From Tersicoccus mangrovi (lineage in GTDB: Bacteria; Actinomycetota; Actinomycetes; Actinomycetales; Micrococcaceae), in NCBI RefSeq assembly GCF_036881825.1, contig NZ_JBAJMW010000003.1, forward strand, positions 372,001-436,000: a stretch of 64,000 bases of DNA, read 5' to 3'. The first letter of the stretch is position 1, and the number at the start of each line of letters is the position of its first letter. Below are positions 1 through 8,633 of this stretch, piece after piece. Below the pieces are notes generated by a model. That model had not been told where the DNA came from. It searched no databases and worked only from the letters and a program-made list of their open reading frames with translations. The translations under genes and the position numbers were made by a program.

Positions 1-116
1 GCGGCGGGGTCCCCGAGGTTGGCGCCGAGCGCGAGGACGGCCTCGGAACCGGCCGTGGCCGTCCCGGCGTCCACCGCGTCTCTCATCCGTGCCTCGTCCA
101 TCCCCGGCCCTGTCAT
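1..116 (-). CDS. folK: HPPK (FolK), N-terminal fragment
   Basis: 5' end of the gene for 2-amino-4-hydroxy-6-hydroxymethyldihydropteridine pyrophosphokinase, which pyrophosphorylates the pterin produced by FolB for use by FolP. Only 38 codons lie in the window; the rest runs off the left edge. Residues 28-38 read ALGANLGDPA, matching the LGSNLGD motif at the start of HPPK proteins. The ATG at 116 overlaps the folB stop (ATGA), so translation is probably coupled and folK is the distal gene of the folate operon. It begins with about 27 residues before the HPPK core; internal ATGs at codons 6 and 11 are alternative starts. Confidence 0.8.
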   Translation of the reverse strand, partial: MTGPGMDEARMRDAVDAGTATAGSEAVLALGANLGDPA

Positions 117-481
117 CCCCGGCTTCGCCGGATGGTCACGGCGACGTCGTCGAACGGCACCGGGATCGGGGCGGCCGGCTTGTGCACCGTCACGGTGACC
201 GCGTCCAGCGGGAAGGTGTCCAGCAGATCCTCCGCGATCGCCACCGCGAGGGTCTCGATCAGCGCGACCGGCGCACCGGTGAGCCGCGCGTGCACCCGCT
301 GCGCGGCCTCCGCGTAGTTGACGGTGCGGGTGAGGTCGTCGCCGCGCGCCGCGGCGCTCAGGTCGAGCTCGAGCACGACGTCGGCGCTGAAGACCTGGCC
401 GAGCTCGCGTTCGGCGTCGAGCACGCCGTGCGTGCCGCGGCCGCGGATCCCGGTGAGGGTGATGGTGTCCACAGGGTTCAC
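113..481 (-). CDS. folB: Dihydroneopterin aldolase FolB
   Basis: 122 aa, the usual length for FolB. It cleaves 7,8-dihydroneopterin to 6-hydroxymethyl-7,8-dihydropterin and glycolaldehyde in folate synthesis. The family pattern is visible: ITLTGIRGRGTHGVL near the N-terminus, the TVNYAE segment in the middle, LIETLA, and the C-terminal VTVHKP segment. The start ATG at 481 overlaps the folP stop and the gene's own stop overlaps the folK start, giving an unbroken folP-folB-folK series. The protein is cytoplasmic and expected to be homo-oligomeric. Confidence 0.93.
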   Translation of the reverse strand: MNPVDTITLTGIRGRGTHGVLDAERELGQVFSADVVLELDLSAAARGDDLTRTVNYAEAAQRVHARLTGAPVALIETLAVAIAEDLLDTFPLDAVTVTVHKPAAPIPVPFDDVAVTIRRSRG

Positions 482-1386
482 CGGCCGGACCAGGCCGCTG
501 CCACCTTCACCGCGTCGAGGTTGGCCTTCACGTCGTGGACGCGGACGGCCCAGGCACCCGCGGCCGCGGCGAGGGCGGTGGTGGCGACGGTCGCGTCGTC
601 GCGCTCCTTGGGGGCGGCGGACTTGCCGGAGCTGGCCAGCAGCTCGCCGAGGAAGGTCTTGCGGGAGGTGCCCACGAGCACCCGGTGGCCGAGCGCGGTG
701 AAGCGGTCGAGCGAGCGCAGCAGCTGCCAGTTCTGCTCCCCGGCCTTGGCGAAACCGATCCCGGGATCGAGGATCAGTTTGTCCTGCTCCACGCCGGCGT
801 CGACGAAACGGGCGGCCAGCGGGGCGAGCTCGGCGACGACTTCCTCGACGACGTCGTCGTACTGGGCCCGCGCGGTCATGGTGCGGGAGTCGCCCCGGCT
901 GTGCTGGAGCACGTAGTGCACGCCGCGCTGCGCGATCAGGGCCGGCATGTCCGGGTGCAGCGCGGTGCCGGAGACGTCGTTGACGATCGCGGCCCCGGCG
1001 TCGATCGCTGCGGCCGCGACCTGCGGGCGCCGGGTGTCGACGCTGACCAGGGCGCCCGCGCGGACGAGGGCGGTGATCACCGGGATCACGCGGTCCAGCT
1101 CGGTGTTCACGGGCACTTCCGCGGCGCCCGGACGGGTGGACTCCCCGCCGACGTCGACGATGTCCGCTCCGGCGAAGTGCAGGCGCAGGCCGTGGTCGAT
1201 GGCCGCGCCCCGGGTGTTGTGGTCACCGCCGTCGCTGAACGAGTCCGGGGTGACGTTGACGACGCCCATGACGAGCGTGCGCCCGGTCGGGAGGTCGGCG
1301 ACGGTGCGGGCACGGGTGGCCCGGCGGATGACCGGCAGGGGCAGCGTGTTGGGGCCCGTGCCCGGTGCGACACCGAGTGTGTCCAT
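478..1386 (-). CDS. folP: Dihydropteroate synthase FolP
   Basis: 302 aa TIM-barrel enzyme that condenses p-aminobenzoate with hydroxymethyl-dihydropterin pyrophosphate; it is the sulfonamide target. Motifs in order: MGVVNVTPDSFSDGG (substrate loop 1), DVGGESTRPGA (loop 2), NDVSG, DPGIGFAK, and VGTSRKTFLG near the C-terminus. The start at 1386 has a GGAAGG ribosome site lying across the end of folE, 6 nt away. About 40 residues precede the barrel, a little longer than minimal FolP. Genes on both sides are folate genes and the downstream junction is an ATGA overlap. Confidence 0.95.
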   Translation of the reverse strand: MDTLGVAPGTGPNTLPLPVIRRATRARTVADLPTGRTLVMGVVNVTPDSFSDGGDHNTRGAAIDHGLRLHFAGADIVDVGGESTRPGAAEVPVNTELDRVIPVITALVRAGALVSVDTRRPQVAAAAIDAGAAIVNDVSGTALHPDMPALIAQRGVHYVLQHSRGDSRTMTARAQYDDVVEEVVAELAPLAARFVDAGVEQDKLILDPGIGFAKAGEQNWQLLRSLDRFTALGHRVLVGTSRKTFLGELLASSGKSAAPKERDDATVATTALAAAAGAWAVRVHDVKANLDAVKVAAAWSGR

Positions 1387-1392
1387 GACGTT

Positions 1393-2016
1393 CTACCTTC
1401 CGAGGATCAGACCCATGGCTTCGGCGCGGGTGGCCGGGTCGTGCAGCTGGCCGCGGACCGCCGAGGTGACGGTCCGGGTTCCCGGCTTGCGGACCCCGCG
1501 CATCGACATGCACAGGTGTTCGCACTCGATCACGACGATGGCGCCGCGCGGCGCGAGGTGCTCGACCAATGCTTCCACAATCTGCGTCGTGAGCCGCTCC
1601 TGCACCTGCGGGCGGCGGGCGTAGATCTCCACGAGCCGCGCCAGCTTGCTCAGCCCCGTGACCCGGCCGTCGTGGGACGGGATGTAGCCGACGTGGGCGG
1701 TGCCGTGGAAGGGCACGAGGTGGTGCTCGCACGTCGAGTAGAAGGGGATGTCCTTGACCAGGACCAGTTCCTCGTGGTCCAGGTCGAAGGTCGTCCCCAG
1801 CACGTCGCCGGCGTCCTGGTGCAGCCCGGAGAACATCTCCGCATACGCCCGGGCCACCCGGTCCGGGGTGTCCTTCAGGCCCGACCGCTCGGGGTCCTCC
1901 CCGATGGCGAGCAGGATCTCGCGCACCGCCGCGGCGATCCTCCGCTCGTCGACCCCGGCCACCGATCCGGGCATGCCCGGATCGGTGGGCTGCTCCGCCC
2001 GGCCCACGCCGGCCAT
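1393..2016 (-). CDS. folE: GTP cyclohydrolase I FolE
   Basis: 207 aa enzyme that converts GTP to 7,8-dihydroneopterin triphosphate, the first step of the folate pathway served by this operon. The zinc-binding and catalytic core is intact: STCEHHLVPFHG and HLCMSMRGV supply the Cys/His ligands, and RPQVQERLT is the typical C-terminal helix. I chose the ATG at 2016 because it overlaps the ftsH stop (ATGA); an open frame continues upstream but reads as low-complexity antisense of ftsH. Coupling to ftsH is a common actinobacterial arrangement. Confidence 0.94.
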   Translation of the reverse strand: MAGVGRAEQPTDPGMPGSVAGVDERRIAAAVREILLAIGEDPERSGLKDTPDRVARAYAEMFSGLHQDAGDVLGTTFDLDHEELVLVKDIPFYSTCEHHLVPFHGTAHVGYIPSHDGRVTGLSKLARLVEIYARRPQVQERLTTQIVEALVEHLAPRGAIVVIECEHLCMSMRGVRKPGTRTVTSAVRGQLHDPATRAEAMGLILGR

Positions 2017-4064
2017 CACTCGTGGGCGGGGAGCTCGCCGGTGCCGGACTCGTGCGGAGCCTGGACCGGGTGCTCGGGCTTGGCGGCGACGGCCTGATCC
2101 TGGGGGGCCAGTCGAACCGGGTTGGGGCGGCCCTCGAGGGCGGCCTGCTCCTGCTCCGCGCGCGTCGTCACCGGCGGGATGTCCGAGACCGGGCGGTCGT
2201 CGCTCGAGAGCCACACCGGCCGCAGGTCCCGCTGGCGCACGTCGTGGAAGATGTCCGCGATCTGCTGCTGGTTCAGGGTCTCCCGCTCGAGCAGTTCGAG
2301 GGCGAGCCGGTCGAGGACGTCGCGGTTCTCCATCAGGATGGCCCAGGCCTCGTCGTGGGCGCTGTCCATGAGGATGCGCACCTCCTCGTCGACGACCGCG
2401 GCCACCTCCTCGGAATAGTCCCGCTCGTTGCCCATGTCGCGGCCGAGGAACGGCTCACCGTTGCCGGAGCCGAGCTTGACCGCGCCGATCCGTGCGCTCA
2501 TGCCGTACTGGGTGACCATCTTCCGGGCCGTGGCGGTGGCCTTCTCGATGTCGTTGGACGCACCCGTGGACGGGTCGTGGAAGATGATCTCCTCCGCGAC
2601 ACGGCCGCCCATCGCGTAGGCGAGCTGGTCGAGCAGCTCGTTGCGGGTGGTCGAGTACTTGTCGTCCGCCGGCAGCACCATGGTGTAGCCGAGCGCCCGG
2701 CCCCGCGGCAGGATCGTGATCTTGGTGACAGGGTCGGTGTTCCGCAGCGCCGCCGCGACCAGGGCGTGGCCGCCCTCGTGGTACGCGGTGATCTTGCGCT
2801 CGAGCTCCTTCATGAGGCGGGAGCGCTTCTGCGGGCCGGCGATGACGCGGTCGATCGCCTCGTCGAGCGCCCGGTCGTCGATCAGCTGGGCGTTCGAGCG
2901 GGCGGTCAGCAGGGCCGCCTCGTTGAGCACGTTCGCCAGGTCGGCGCCGGTGAAGCCCGGGGTGCGCTTGGCGACGGAGTAGAGGTCCACGCCGGGAGCC
3001 ATCGGCTTGCCCTGCGCGTGCACCTGGAGGATGCGGAAGCGGCCGCCCATGTCGGGGGCCTCGACGCCGATCTGCCGGTCGAACCGGCCCGGGCGCAGCA
3101 GCGCCGGGTCCAGCACGTCGGGCCGGTTGGTCGCGGCGATGAGGATGACGTTCGTCTTGACGTCGAACCCGTCCATCTCCACGAGGAGCTGGTTCAGCGT
3201 CTGCTCGCGCTCGTCGTTGCCACCGCCGACACCGGCGCCGCGGTGCCGTCCGACGGCGTCGATCTCGTCGACGAAGATGATCGCCGGGGCGTTGTTCTTG
3301 GCCTGCTCGAACAGGTCGCGGACACGGGAGGCGCCGACACCGACGAACATCTCGACGAAGTCCGAGCCGGAGATCGAGTAGAACGGGACGCCGGCCTCAC
3401 CGGCGACGGCGCGGGCCAGCAGGGTCTTGCCGGTACCCGGAGGGCCGTAGAGCAGCACGCCCTTGGGGATCTTGGCGCCGACGGCCTGGAACTTGGCCGG
3501 CTCGGAGAGGAACTCCTTGATCTCGTGGAGCTCCTCGACCGCCTCGTCCGCGCCGGCGACGTCGGCGAACGTGACCTTCGGGTGGTCCTTCGAGATGAGC
3601 TTCGCCCGGGACTTGCCGAACTGCATCACCTTGGACCCGCCGCCCTGGGCGCGCGAGAGGATGAACCAGAAGATGACACCGATGATGAGGAACGGGACCA
3701 TCAGCTGGACGAGGCCGAGCAGCCAGTTGTTCTCCGGTGGCTGGTCCGTGTAGCTGTCGAGCTTGGAGGCGGAGACGGCCTTGACGACGTCGGCGCCGCG
3801 CGGGGCGACGTAGTAGAACTGGATGTTCTTGCCGAGGTCCTTGCCGTCCTGCATGTAGTCGTCGCGCAGCGTCAGGTCCACCCGCTGCTCACCGTCGGAG
3901 ATGCGGGCCTGGCTGGCCTTCCCGTCCGCGAGCAGCTGGAGGCCGACGTTCGTGTCGACGCGGTTGGAGGACCCGGAGGTCATCAGCGGGAAGGCGATCG
4001 CCAGGACGATCAGGCCGATCACGATGTAGACCAGCGGTCCCTTGAAGAGCTTCTTGAGGTTCAT
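2016..4064 (-). CDS. ftsH: ATP-dependent zinc metalloprotease FtsH
   Basis: 682 aa membrane-anchored AAA+ protease that degrades misfolded membrane proteins and regulatory substrates. Membrane segments lie near residues 9-28 and 114-136 with a short extracytoplasmic domain between them. The AAA module has Walker A GPPGTGKT (207-214), Walker B IIFVDEID (262-269), and the second region of homology ending in an RPGRFDR arginine finger. The zinc-protease motif HEGGH is at 429-433. The C-terminus carries an acidic/proline tail of about 60 residues. It heads the folE-folP-folB-folK series, so folate genes may share its transcript. Confidence 0.97.
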   Translation of the reverse strand: MNLKKLFKGPLVYIVIGLIVLAIAFPLMTSGSSNRVDTNVGLQLLADGKASQARISDGEQRVDLTLRDDYMQDGKDLGKNIQFYYVAPRGADVVKAVSASKLDSYTDQPPENNWLLGLVQLMVPFLIIGVIFWFILSRAQGGGSKVMQFGKSRAKLISKDHPKVTFADVAGADEAVEELHEIKEFLSEPAKFQAVGAKIPKGVLLYGPPGTGKTLLARAVAGEAGVPFYSISGSDFVEMFVGVGASRVRDLFEQAKNNAPAIIFVDEIDAVGRHRGAGVGGGNDEREQTLNQLLVEMDGFDVKTNVILIAATNRPDVLDPALLRPGRFDRQIGVEAPDMGGRFRILQVHAQGKPMAPGVDLYSVAKRTPGFTGADLANVLNEAALLTARSNAQLIDDRALDEAIDRVIAGPQKRSRLMKELERKITAYHEGGHALVAAALRNTDPVTKITILPRGRALGYTMVLPADDKYSTTRNELLDQLAYAMGGRVAEEIIFHDPSTGASNDIEKATATARKMVTQYGMSARIGAVKLGSGNGEPFLGRDMGNERDYSEEVAAVVDEEVRILMDSAHDEAWAILMENRDVLDRLALELLERETLNQQQIADIFHDVRQRDLRPVWLSSDDRPVSDIPPVTTRAEQEQAALEGRPNPVRLAPQDQAVAAKPEHPVQAPHESGTGELPAHE

Positions 4065-4285
4065 GCGTGGTTGGGCCCGGACCGGCCCCTACCTCCCGTT
4101 CAACTGTGCTCGCCGCGGCGGCCGGCTCGTGCCGACGCGTCGTGTCTGTGCCAAATATCGCACCAGTACGGCTGTAGGACGTAGTCGACGGGCGTCGAGT
4201 TCCCTTACAGCGCACAGCGGTGGCGCATGTCACAGCCGGCGTCGGTCATCGAGCGCGTCTCGGCTGGTTCACACCGGCTGTGCCG
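4065..4285. other. Intergenic region between ftsH and hpt
   Basis: This 221-bp gap lies upstream of ftsH and downstream of hpt (both minus strand). It holds a short AT-richer patch near 4152-4160 that may belong to an ftsH promoter. I see no convincing small gene, hairpin terminator or RNA gene. Confidence 0.4.
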
Positions 4286-4837
<552 letters not shown>

Positions 4838-4971
4838 GCGGGGCTCCTTCAGGGAGGGACGGGCCGTCGTGCGGCCGGCGGCGAGAAGAGGCGCGCCGGA
4901 TGCGCCGGCGCATGGTCTCTAGCGTGCCACAGTCGCGCCGTCGCCGGTCACATCCGGCCGGCGCCCCTGGG

Positions 4972-6162
4972 TCAGCGGCGGTGGTCCGGCCGTGCCGGGC
5001 CGCGCAGCTCGAGCACGGCCGCGGGCGTCCCTGAGCCGGCGGCTGCGGCGTCGACGCCGGCGGCCGGTCCGGGCCGGGCGTCGCCGACGGTTCCAGCGGT
5101 GAGTCGGCGCGCCGTGACGCCGCCCGGCAGCGGGACCGGACCGGCACCCCCGGGTCCGGTGTCCGCCCGCGGCGCGACGAGTGCCTCGAGGGCACCGATG
5201 CGCTCCCGGGTCAGTGCGTCCGCGCCGGCATGGGCGGCGGCGGTGGCGAGCACCCGCGGCAGCAGGGCCGGCGGGGCGGCGCGGAGGGCGGCGATCGGCA
5301 ACACGCAGCGGCCCGGGGATCGCTCGGCGATCCGGTCGTACAGGTCCGCGGCCTCGGCGTCGAGGTGATCCGCGTCGCGGGCCGCGATGGCCGCGGTGCG
5401 GGCGAGCCCGGCGGCCACGCCCGGGCCGAGTTCACGGGCCAGCAGGGGCAGGACGATGCTGCGCAGGCGCGAACGGGTGAACGCGCGGTCCGCGTTGGCG
5501 GGGTCCTCCCACCACGTCAGCCCCTCGGCCGAGCACACACGTTCGGTGTCCGCCCGGTCCAGGCCCAGGTCGGGGTGCAGGAAGGGCCGGCGGTAGGACC
5601 CGCGCTGCGGGGGGATCCCGGCCAGGGACCGCGTCCCGGAGCCGCGCAGCACGCCGAGGAGCACCTGTTCGGCCTGGTCGTCCAGCGTGTGGGCGAGCAG
5701 CACGACCCGGGCGCCGACGCGTCGGGCCGACGCGTCGAGCGCGGCATAGCGGGCGTGCCGGGCAGCGGCCTCGAGGCCCTCGCCCGCCGGCTCGACCGTG
5801 ACACGTTCGACGGTGACCGGGGCGAGCCCGAGGTCGGTGCACCGGGCGGCGGCGTCGGCCGCGACCTGGTCGCTGTCCGGGTAGAGGCTGTGATCGACGA
5901 CGACGGCGCCGATGCGGGCGTCGCCGCGGCGCACGAGGTGGGCGGCCACGGCGGCGAGGGCGAGCGAGTCCGCACCCCCACTGCAGGCCACGAGCGCGTC
6001 GACCCGCTCACCGGTGGCGACGGTGGTGAGGGAGTCAGCGGCCCGCGGCTCGGACGCGTCGTCCGGGGCGGCGAGCGCCGCCGTCAGGCAACGGCGGGCG
6101 CGCGCGACGACGGGGTCGAGGGGGCCACGGCGCCCGTGCTGCCGGGTCGACGGGCCGGGCAC
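4972..6162 (-). CDS. tilS: tRNA(Ile)-lysidine synthase TilS
   Basis: 396 aa ATP-pyrophosphatase that modifies the wobble cytidine of tRNA-Ile(CAU) to lysidine, so that AUA rather than AUG is read. The PP-loop ACSGGADSLALA is near residue 60, and the VVDHSL and LLAHTLDDQAEQVLLG segments are typical of TilS. I place the start at GTG 6162, preceded by GAGGTGA with a 7-nt spacer; the frame stays open upstream but only as a shadow of the neighbouring gene. The alanine-rich C-terminus diverges from the E. coli protein, as in other actinobacteria. Confidence 0.9.
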   Translation of the reverse strand: MPGPSTRQHGRRGPLDPVVARARRCLTAALAAPDDASEPRAADSLTTVATGERVDALVACSGGADSLALAAVAAHLVRRGDARIGAVVVDHSLYPDSDQVAADAAARCTDLGLAPVTVERVTVEPAGEGLEAAARHARYAALDASARRVGARVVLLAHTLDDQAEQVLLGVLRGSGTRSLAGIPPQRGSYRRPFLHPDLGLDRADTERVCSAEGLTWWEDPANADRAFTRSRLRSIVLPLLARELGPGVAAGLARTAAIAARDADHLDAEAADLYDRIAERSPGRCVLPIAALRAAPPALLPRVLATAAAHAGADALTRERIGALEALVAPRADTGPGGAGPVPLPGGVTARRLTAGTVGDARPGPAAGVDAAAAGSGTPAAVLELRGPARPDHRR

Positions 6163-6191
6163 GGCGTCGTCACCTCGTCCGGGTGGCCGGC

Positions 6192-7340
6192 TCAGCGCCG
6201 GGAGCCGGCCAGGCCCATCCGCTCGACCCAGTCGGCGGGGTGGTGGATCTCCTGCTCGGTGGGCAGGTGCTCGGGCGCGTCCCAGATGCGGTTGAAGCCG
6301 TCGAGGCCCACCTGGTCGACGACGCCGCGCACGAACCGCGAGCCGTCGCTGTACTGGCGCATCTTCGCGTCGAGGCCGAGCAGCTGGCGGATCAGCTTCT
6401 CGAAGCCGGAGCGCTGGGAACCGCGAGCGTTGAAACGTTGACGGATGGTGCGCACCGTCGGCACGACGCTCGCGTTGACGCCGTCCATGACGACGTTGGC
6501 GTGGCCCTCGAGCAGGCTCATCACCGCGGTCAGGTGGGAGAAGATCTCCCGTTCCTGCTCGTCCTGGAAGATGCCGAGCACCCCGGCGCCGGAACCCGGG
6601 GCGACCTCGCCGCCGTTCCTGCCGGTGGCGCCCGTCAGGCGCCCGGAGCCGACGGAGCGGGCCGCCTCGGCGATGCGGGCGGCGAACGTGTCCGCCTTGT
6701 CGACCATGGACTCCGACAAACGGCCCACCTGGGCGATCATGTGGTCGCGCAGCCACGGCGCGGCCGCGAACTGGACGCGGTGCGTCTGCTCGTGCAGGCA
6801 CACCCAGAGGCGGAAGTCGGCCGGCTCGACGTGCAGTTCCCGCTCCACCTCGAGGACGTTGGGTGCGACGAGGAGCAGACGGCCGGCGGGCGGCGCGGTG
6901 GTGTTCGCGGCGAGGGCGGCGAAGGGGTCGTACTGACCGAGCACCTTGCTCGAGAGGAACGAGAGGATCGTGCCCAGCTGCACCCCGGTGAGCCGGCCGC
7001 CGAGCGCGGTGGTCGCGGCCGTGAGCGATTGCCCGCGCGTCTCGACCAGGCGGTCCAGGGCCGGCTGCATGAGCACCGAGAAGCTCTGCGTGTTCGCCCG
7101 TGACCAGGTGGCCCGGTCGACGACGAGCACCGACGAGTCCCGCAGGTCCGCGGCGGCGTCGAGACGGCTGATCTCGTGCACATGGGCGACGGACGCGTCG
7201 GCGGCCTCGCGCAGGGTCTCGACGGTGTCGCGCATGCGTGCGGCGCTGACCCGGGGGCCGGCCGGGGCGAGCTTCGCGGCGGTGCCGGCGGCGAGATCCC
7301 AGTCGATGAGGCTGGGCAGGCGGGACGGGGTGAGGCTCAT
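6192..7340 (-). CDS. DUF2342 zinc-dependent metallopeptidase
   Basis: 382 aa cytoplasmic protein of the DUF2342 family, sometimes labelled coenzyme F420 biosynthesis-associated. The HEXXH motif appears as LHEQTHRVQF in the first half, which supports a zincin-type active site; no signal peptide is seen. Substrate and role are unknown. I prefer the start MSLTPSRL at 7340 because a -10-like TCGAAT ends 6 nt upstream (leaderless pattern); an ATG at 7358 is possible. It sits just upstream of tilS, 29 nt apart, a conserved actinobacterial pairing. Confidence 0.85.
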   Translation of the reverse strand: MSLTPSRLPSLIDWDLAAGTAAKLAPAGPRVSAARMRDTVETLREAADASVAHVHEISRLDAAADLRDSSVLVVDRATWSRANTQSFSVLMQPALDRLVETRGQSLTAATTALGGRLTGVQLGTILSFLSSKVLGQYDPFAALAANTTAPPAGRLLLVAPNVLEVERELHVEPADFRLWVCLHEQTHRVQFAAAPWLRDHMIAQVGRLSESMVDKADTFAARIAEAARSVGSGRLTGATGRNGGEVAPGSGAGVLGIFQDEQEREIFSHLTAVMSLLEGHANVVMDGVNASVVPTVRTIRQRFNARGSQRSGFEKLIRQLLGLDAKMRQYSDGSRFVRGVVDQVGLDGFNRIWDAPEHLPTEQEIHHPADWVERMGLAGSRR

Positions 7341-7430
7341 GGGGCCATTCGACCACATGCCGCTGACGTCGTGCTGGGCGCGGCGCCGCTTTCGCTCAGG
7401 GCGTCGGATGACGCGTCGGCGGGACGCGCG

Positions 7431-7913
7431 TCAGCGGGACCCGGGGCGTGCCGCGTCCCGCAGCAGGTCCGCCAGCGCGCCCGGTCCGGCGGCGTCGGCC
7501 GCCGCGTTCAGGGCCGAGCGGTCCCCCGCGTTGCGCAGGTGCGCGACGACGGCGGAGCGGTCCACGGCCCCGGCGGTCGAGGACGACCGGGCGGCACCCG
7601 CGTCGCCCGCCGTCGTCATCGCCACCGGCTGGGAGGCGGCGACGCGTTCGAGGATCAGCGCGGGGTCCATGATCGAGTCCATGTCCCGCTCGAGCATGAG
7701 CAGGCGCTCCTGCACCACGGGGTTGCCGATCTTGATCCGCTGCCCGGACCCGAGCTGGGAGAGCATCGGGGCGGAGAGGCCGAGCACGGCGGCCAGCCGC
7801 CGGCTCGAGATGCCGTAGTGGCTCATCACGGCGCCGAATCGATCGGCGAGGCTCTGCCCGTAGATCTTCTCCTGCTCGGCGATCTTCTCTTCCGTGCTGC
7901 GGTGCTCCGACAT
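7431..7913 (-). CDS. Helix-turn-helix DNA-binding protein
   Basis: 160 aa. Residues 20-70 form a helix-turn-helix of Xre/Cro type (RFGAVMSHYGISSRRLAAVL followed by LGLSAPMLSQLGSGQR). The N-terminus is charged and the C-terminal half is alanine-rich and probably disordered, ending in a short helix. No enzymatic motif is visible. GAAGG precedes the ATG at 7913. The gene diverges from the MarR gene at 8046. It may regulate its own region, but no target is evident. Confidence 0.7.
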   Translation of the reverse strand: MSEHRSTEEKIAEQEKIYGQSLADRFGAVMSHYGISSRRLAAVLGLSAPMLSQLGSGQRIKIGNPVVQERLLMLERDMDSIMDPALILERVAASQPVAMTTAGDAGAARSSSTAGAVDRSAVVAHLRNAGDRSALNAAADAAGPGALADLLRDAARPGSR

Positions 7914-8045
7914 GCCTTCAGCTTGGCACAGTCGCCTGACACCGCGGTGAGGGCCGGCACCCGGTCGACGGCCTCGTCACGCCCACGACCAGCAGCTAGC
8001 CTGATGGATCGAGACGTGCTGACGACCGCCGAAGGAGACGTCGCG

Positions 8046-8489
8046 ATGAGCAGGGACGTGGACGGCCTCTCGGACGAGATCCGCTCGTTCGTCTGGGCCA
8101 TGACCCGGCGCTTCCGCTTGGAGGCCGAGGAGGTGGCCGACCTCTCCCTCGCCCAGCAGAACGTGCTCGCCCGGCTCGACCGCACGCCCGGCATGACCGG
8201 CGCGGAGCTCGCCCGCAGCGAGGCGGTCCGGCCGCAGTCGATGACCAAGACGGTCGCGAGCCTGCGCGAGGCCGGCCTGGTCGAGGCGTCGGTCTCCGCG
8301 CTGGATGCCCGCCGCCACGAACTGGCCCTGACCGCGGCGGGTGCCGACGTCCTGGTCCGCATCCGACGGTTGCGTCACGACTGGCTGGCCGAGCGCCTCG
8401 ACGCGACCCTCGACGCCGCGGAGATGGACCGGGTGGCCGACGGACTCGCCGTGCTGCGCCGTGTCGTGGACGCCACCCCGCGGCGCTGA
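8046..8489 (+). CDS. MarR-family transcriptional regulator
   Basis: 147 aa winged-helix regulator. The DNA-binding part reads TGAELARSEAVRPQSMTKTV, followed by the wing segment SALDARRHELALTAAG, as in MarR/SlyA proteins. I chose ATG 8046 because GAAGGAG lies 8 nt upstream; an ATG at 8004 lacks this. It is followed by a membrane protein gene on the same strand, and the two palindromes in the 144-bp gap are obvious operator candidates. A drug- or lipid-responsive repressor of the downstream gene is the likely role, by inference. Confidence 0.85.
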   Translation: MSRDVDGLSDEIRSFVWAMTRRFRLEAEEVADLSLAQQNVLARLDRTPGMTGAELARSEAVRPQSMTKTVASLREAGLVEASVSALDARRHELALTAAGADVLVRIRRLRHDWLAERLDATLDAAEMDRVADGLAVLRRVVDATPRR

Positions 8490-8553
8490 CCGTCGCGCGA
8501 CGCTCCCCCGCAATCCCGACCCGTATCCCCTAGAGCGCCTCCCGGCGAGACGT

Positions 8554-8570
8554 GCGTCATGGCATGACGC
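8554..8570. promoter_or_regulatory. Perfect 17-bp palindrome, operator candidate 1
   Basis: GCGTCATGGCATGACGC is an 8-1-8 perfect inverted repeat, 64 bp upstream of the ATG at 8634 and 65 bp after the MarR stop. Its length and symmetry fit a dimeric winged-helix or TetR operator. There is no following T-run, so a terminator is less likely. Confidence 0.55.
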
Positions 8571-8575
8571 GAATA

Positions 8576-8592
8576 GATCAGCTAAACTGATC
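8576..8592. promoter_or_regulatory. Perfect palindrome GATCAG-N5-CTGATC, operator candidate 2
   Basis: The 6-5-6 perfect inverted repeat lies in an AT-rich patch directly upstream of the membrane protein gene at 8634. MarR-type sites are commonly palindromes of about this size, and GATCA half-sites are compatible. It is separated from palindrome 1 by only 5 bp, so two regulators or two dimers could bind side by side. Confidence 0.6.
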
Positions 8593-8633
8593 ACTTTGTT
8601 TGAGTAGTTGAGATGTTGAGCGAAGGAAGCCGC

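Noticed and set aside
2022..4184. Long plus-strand open frame opposite ftsH (720 codons)
   Set aside because: It is a high-G+C antisense shadow: repetitive Arg/Gly/Val/Asp composition, no recognisable domain, and the complementary strand encodes an unmistakable FtsH. Similar long shadows occur opposite crtI, serS, the permease and the SNF2 gene.
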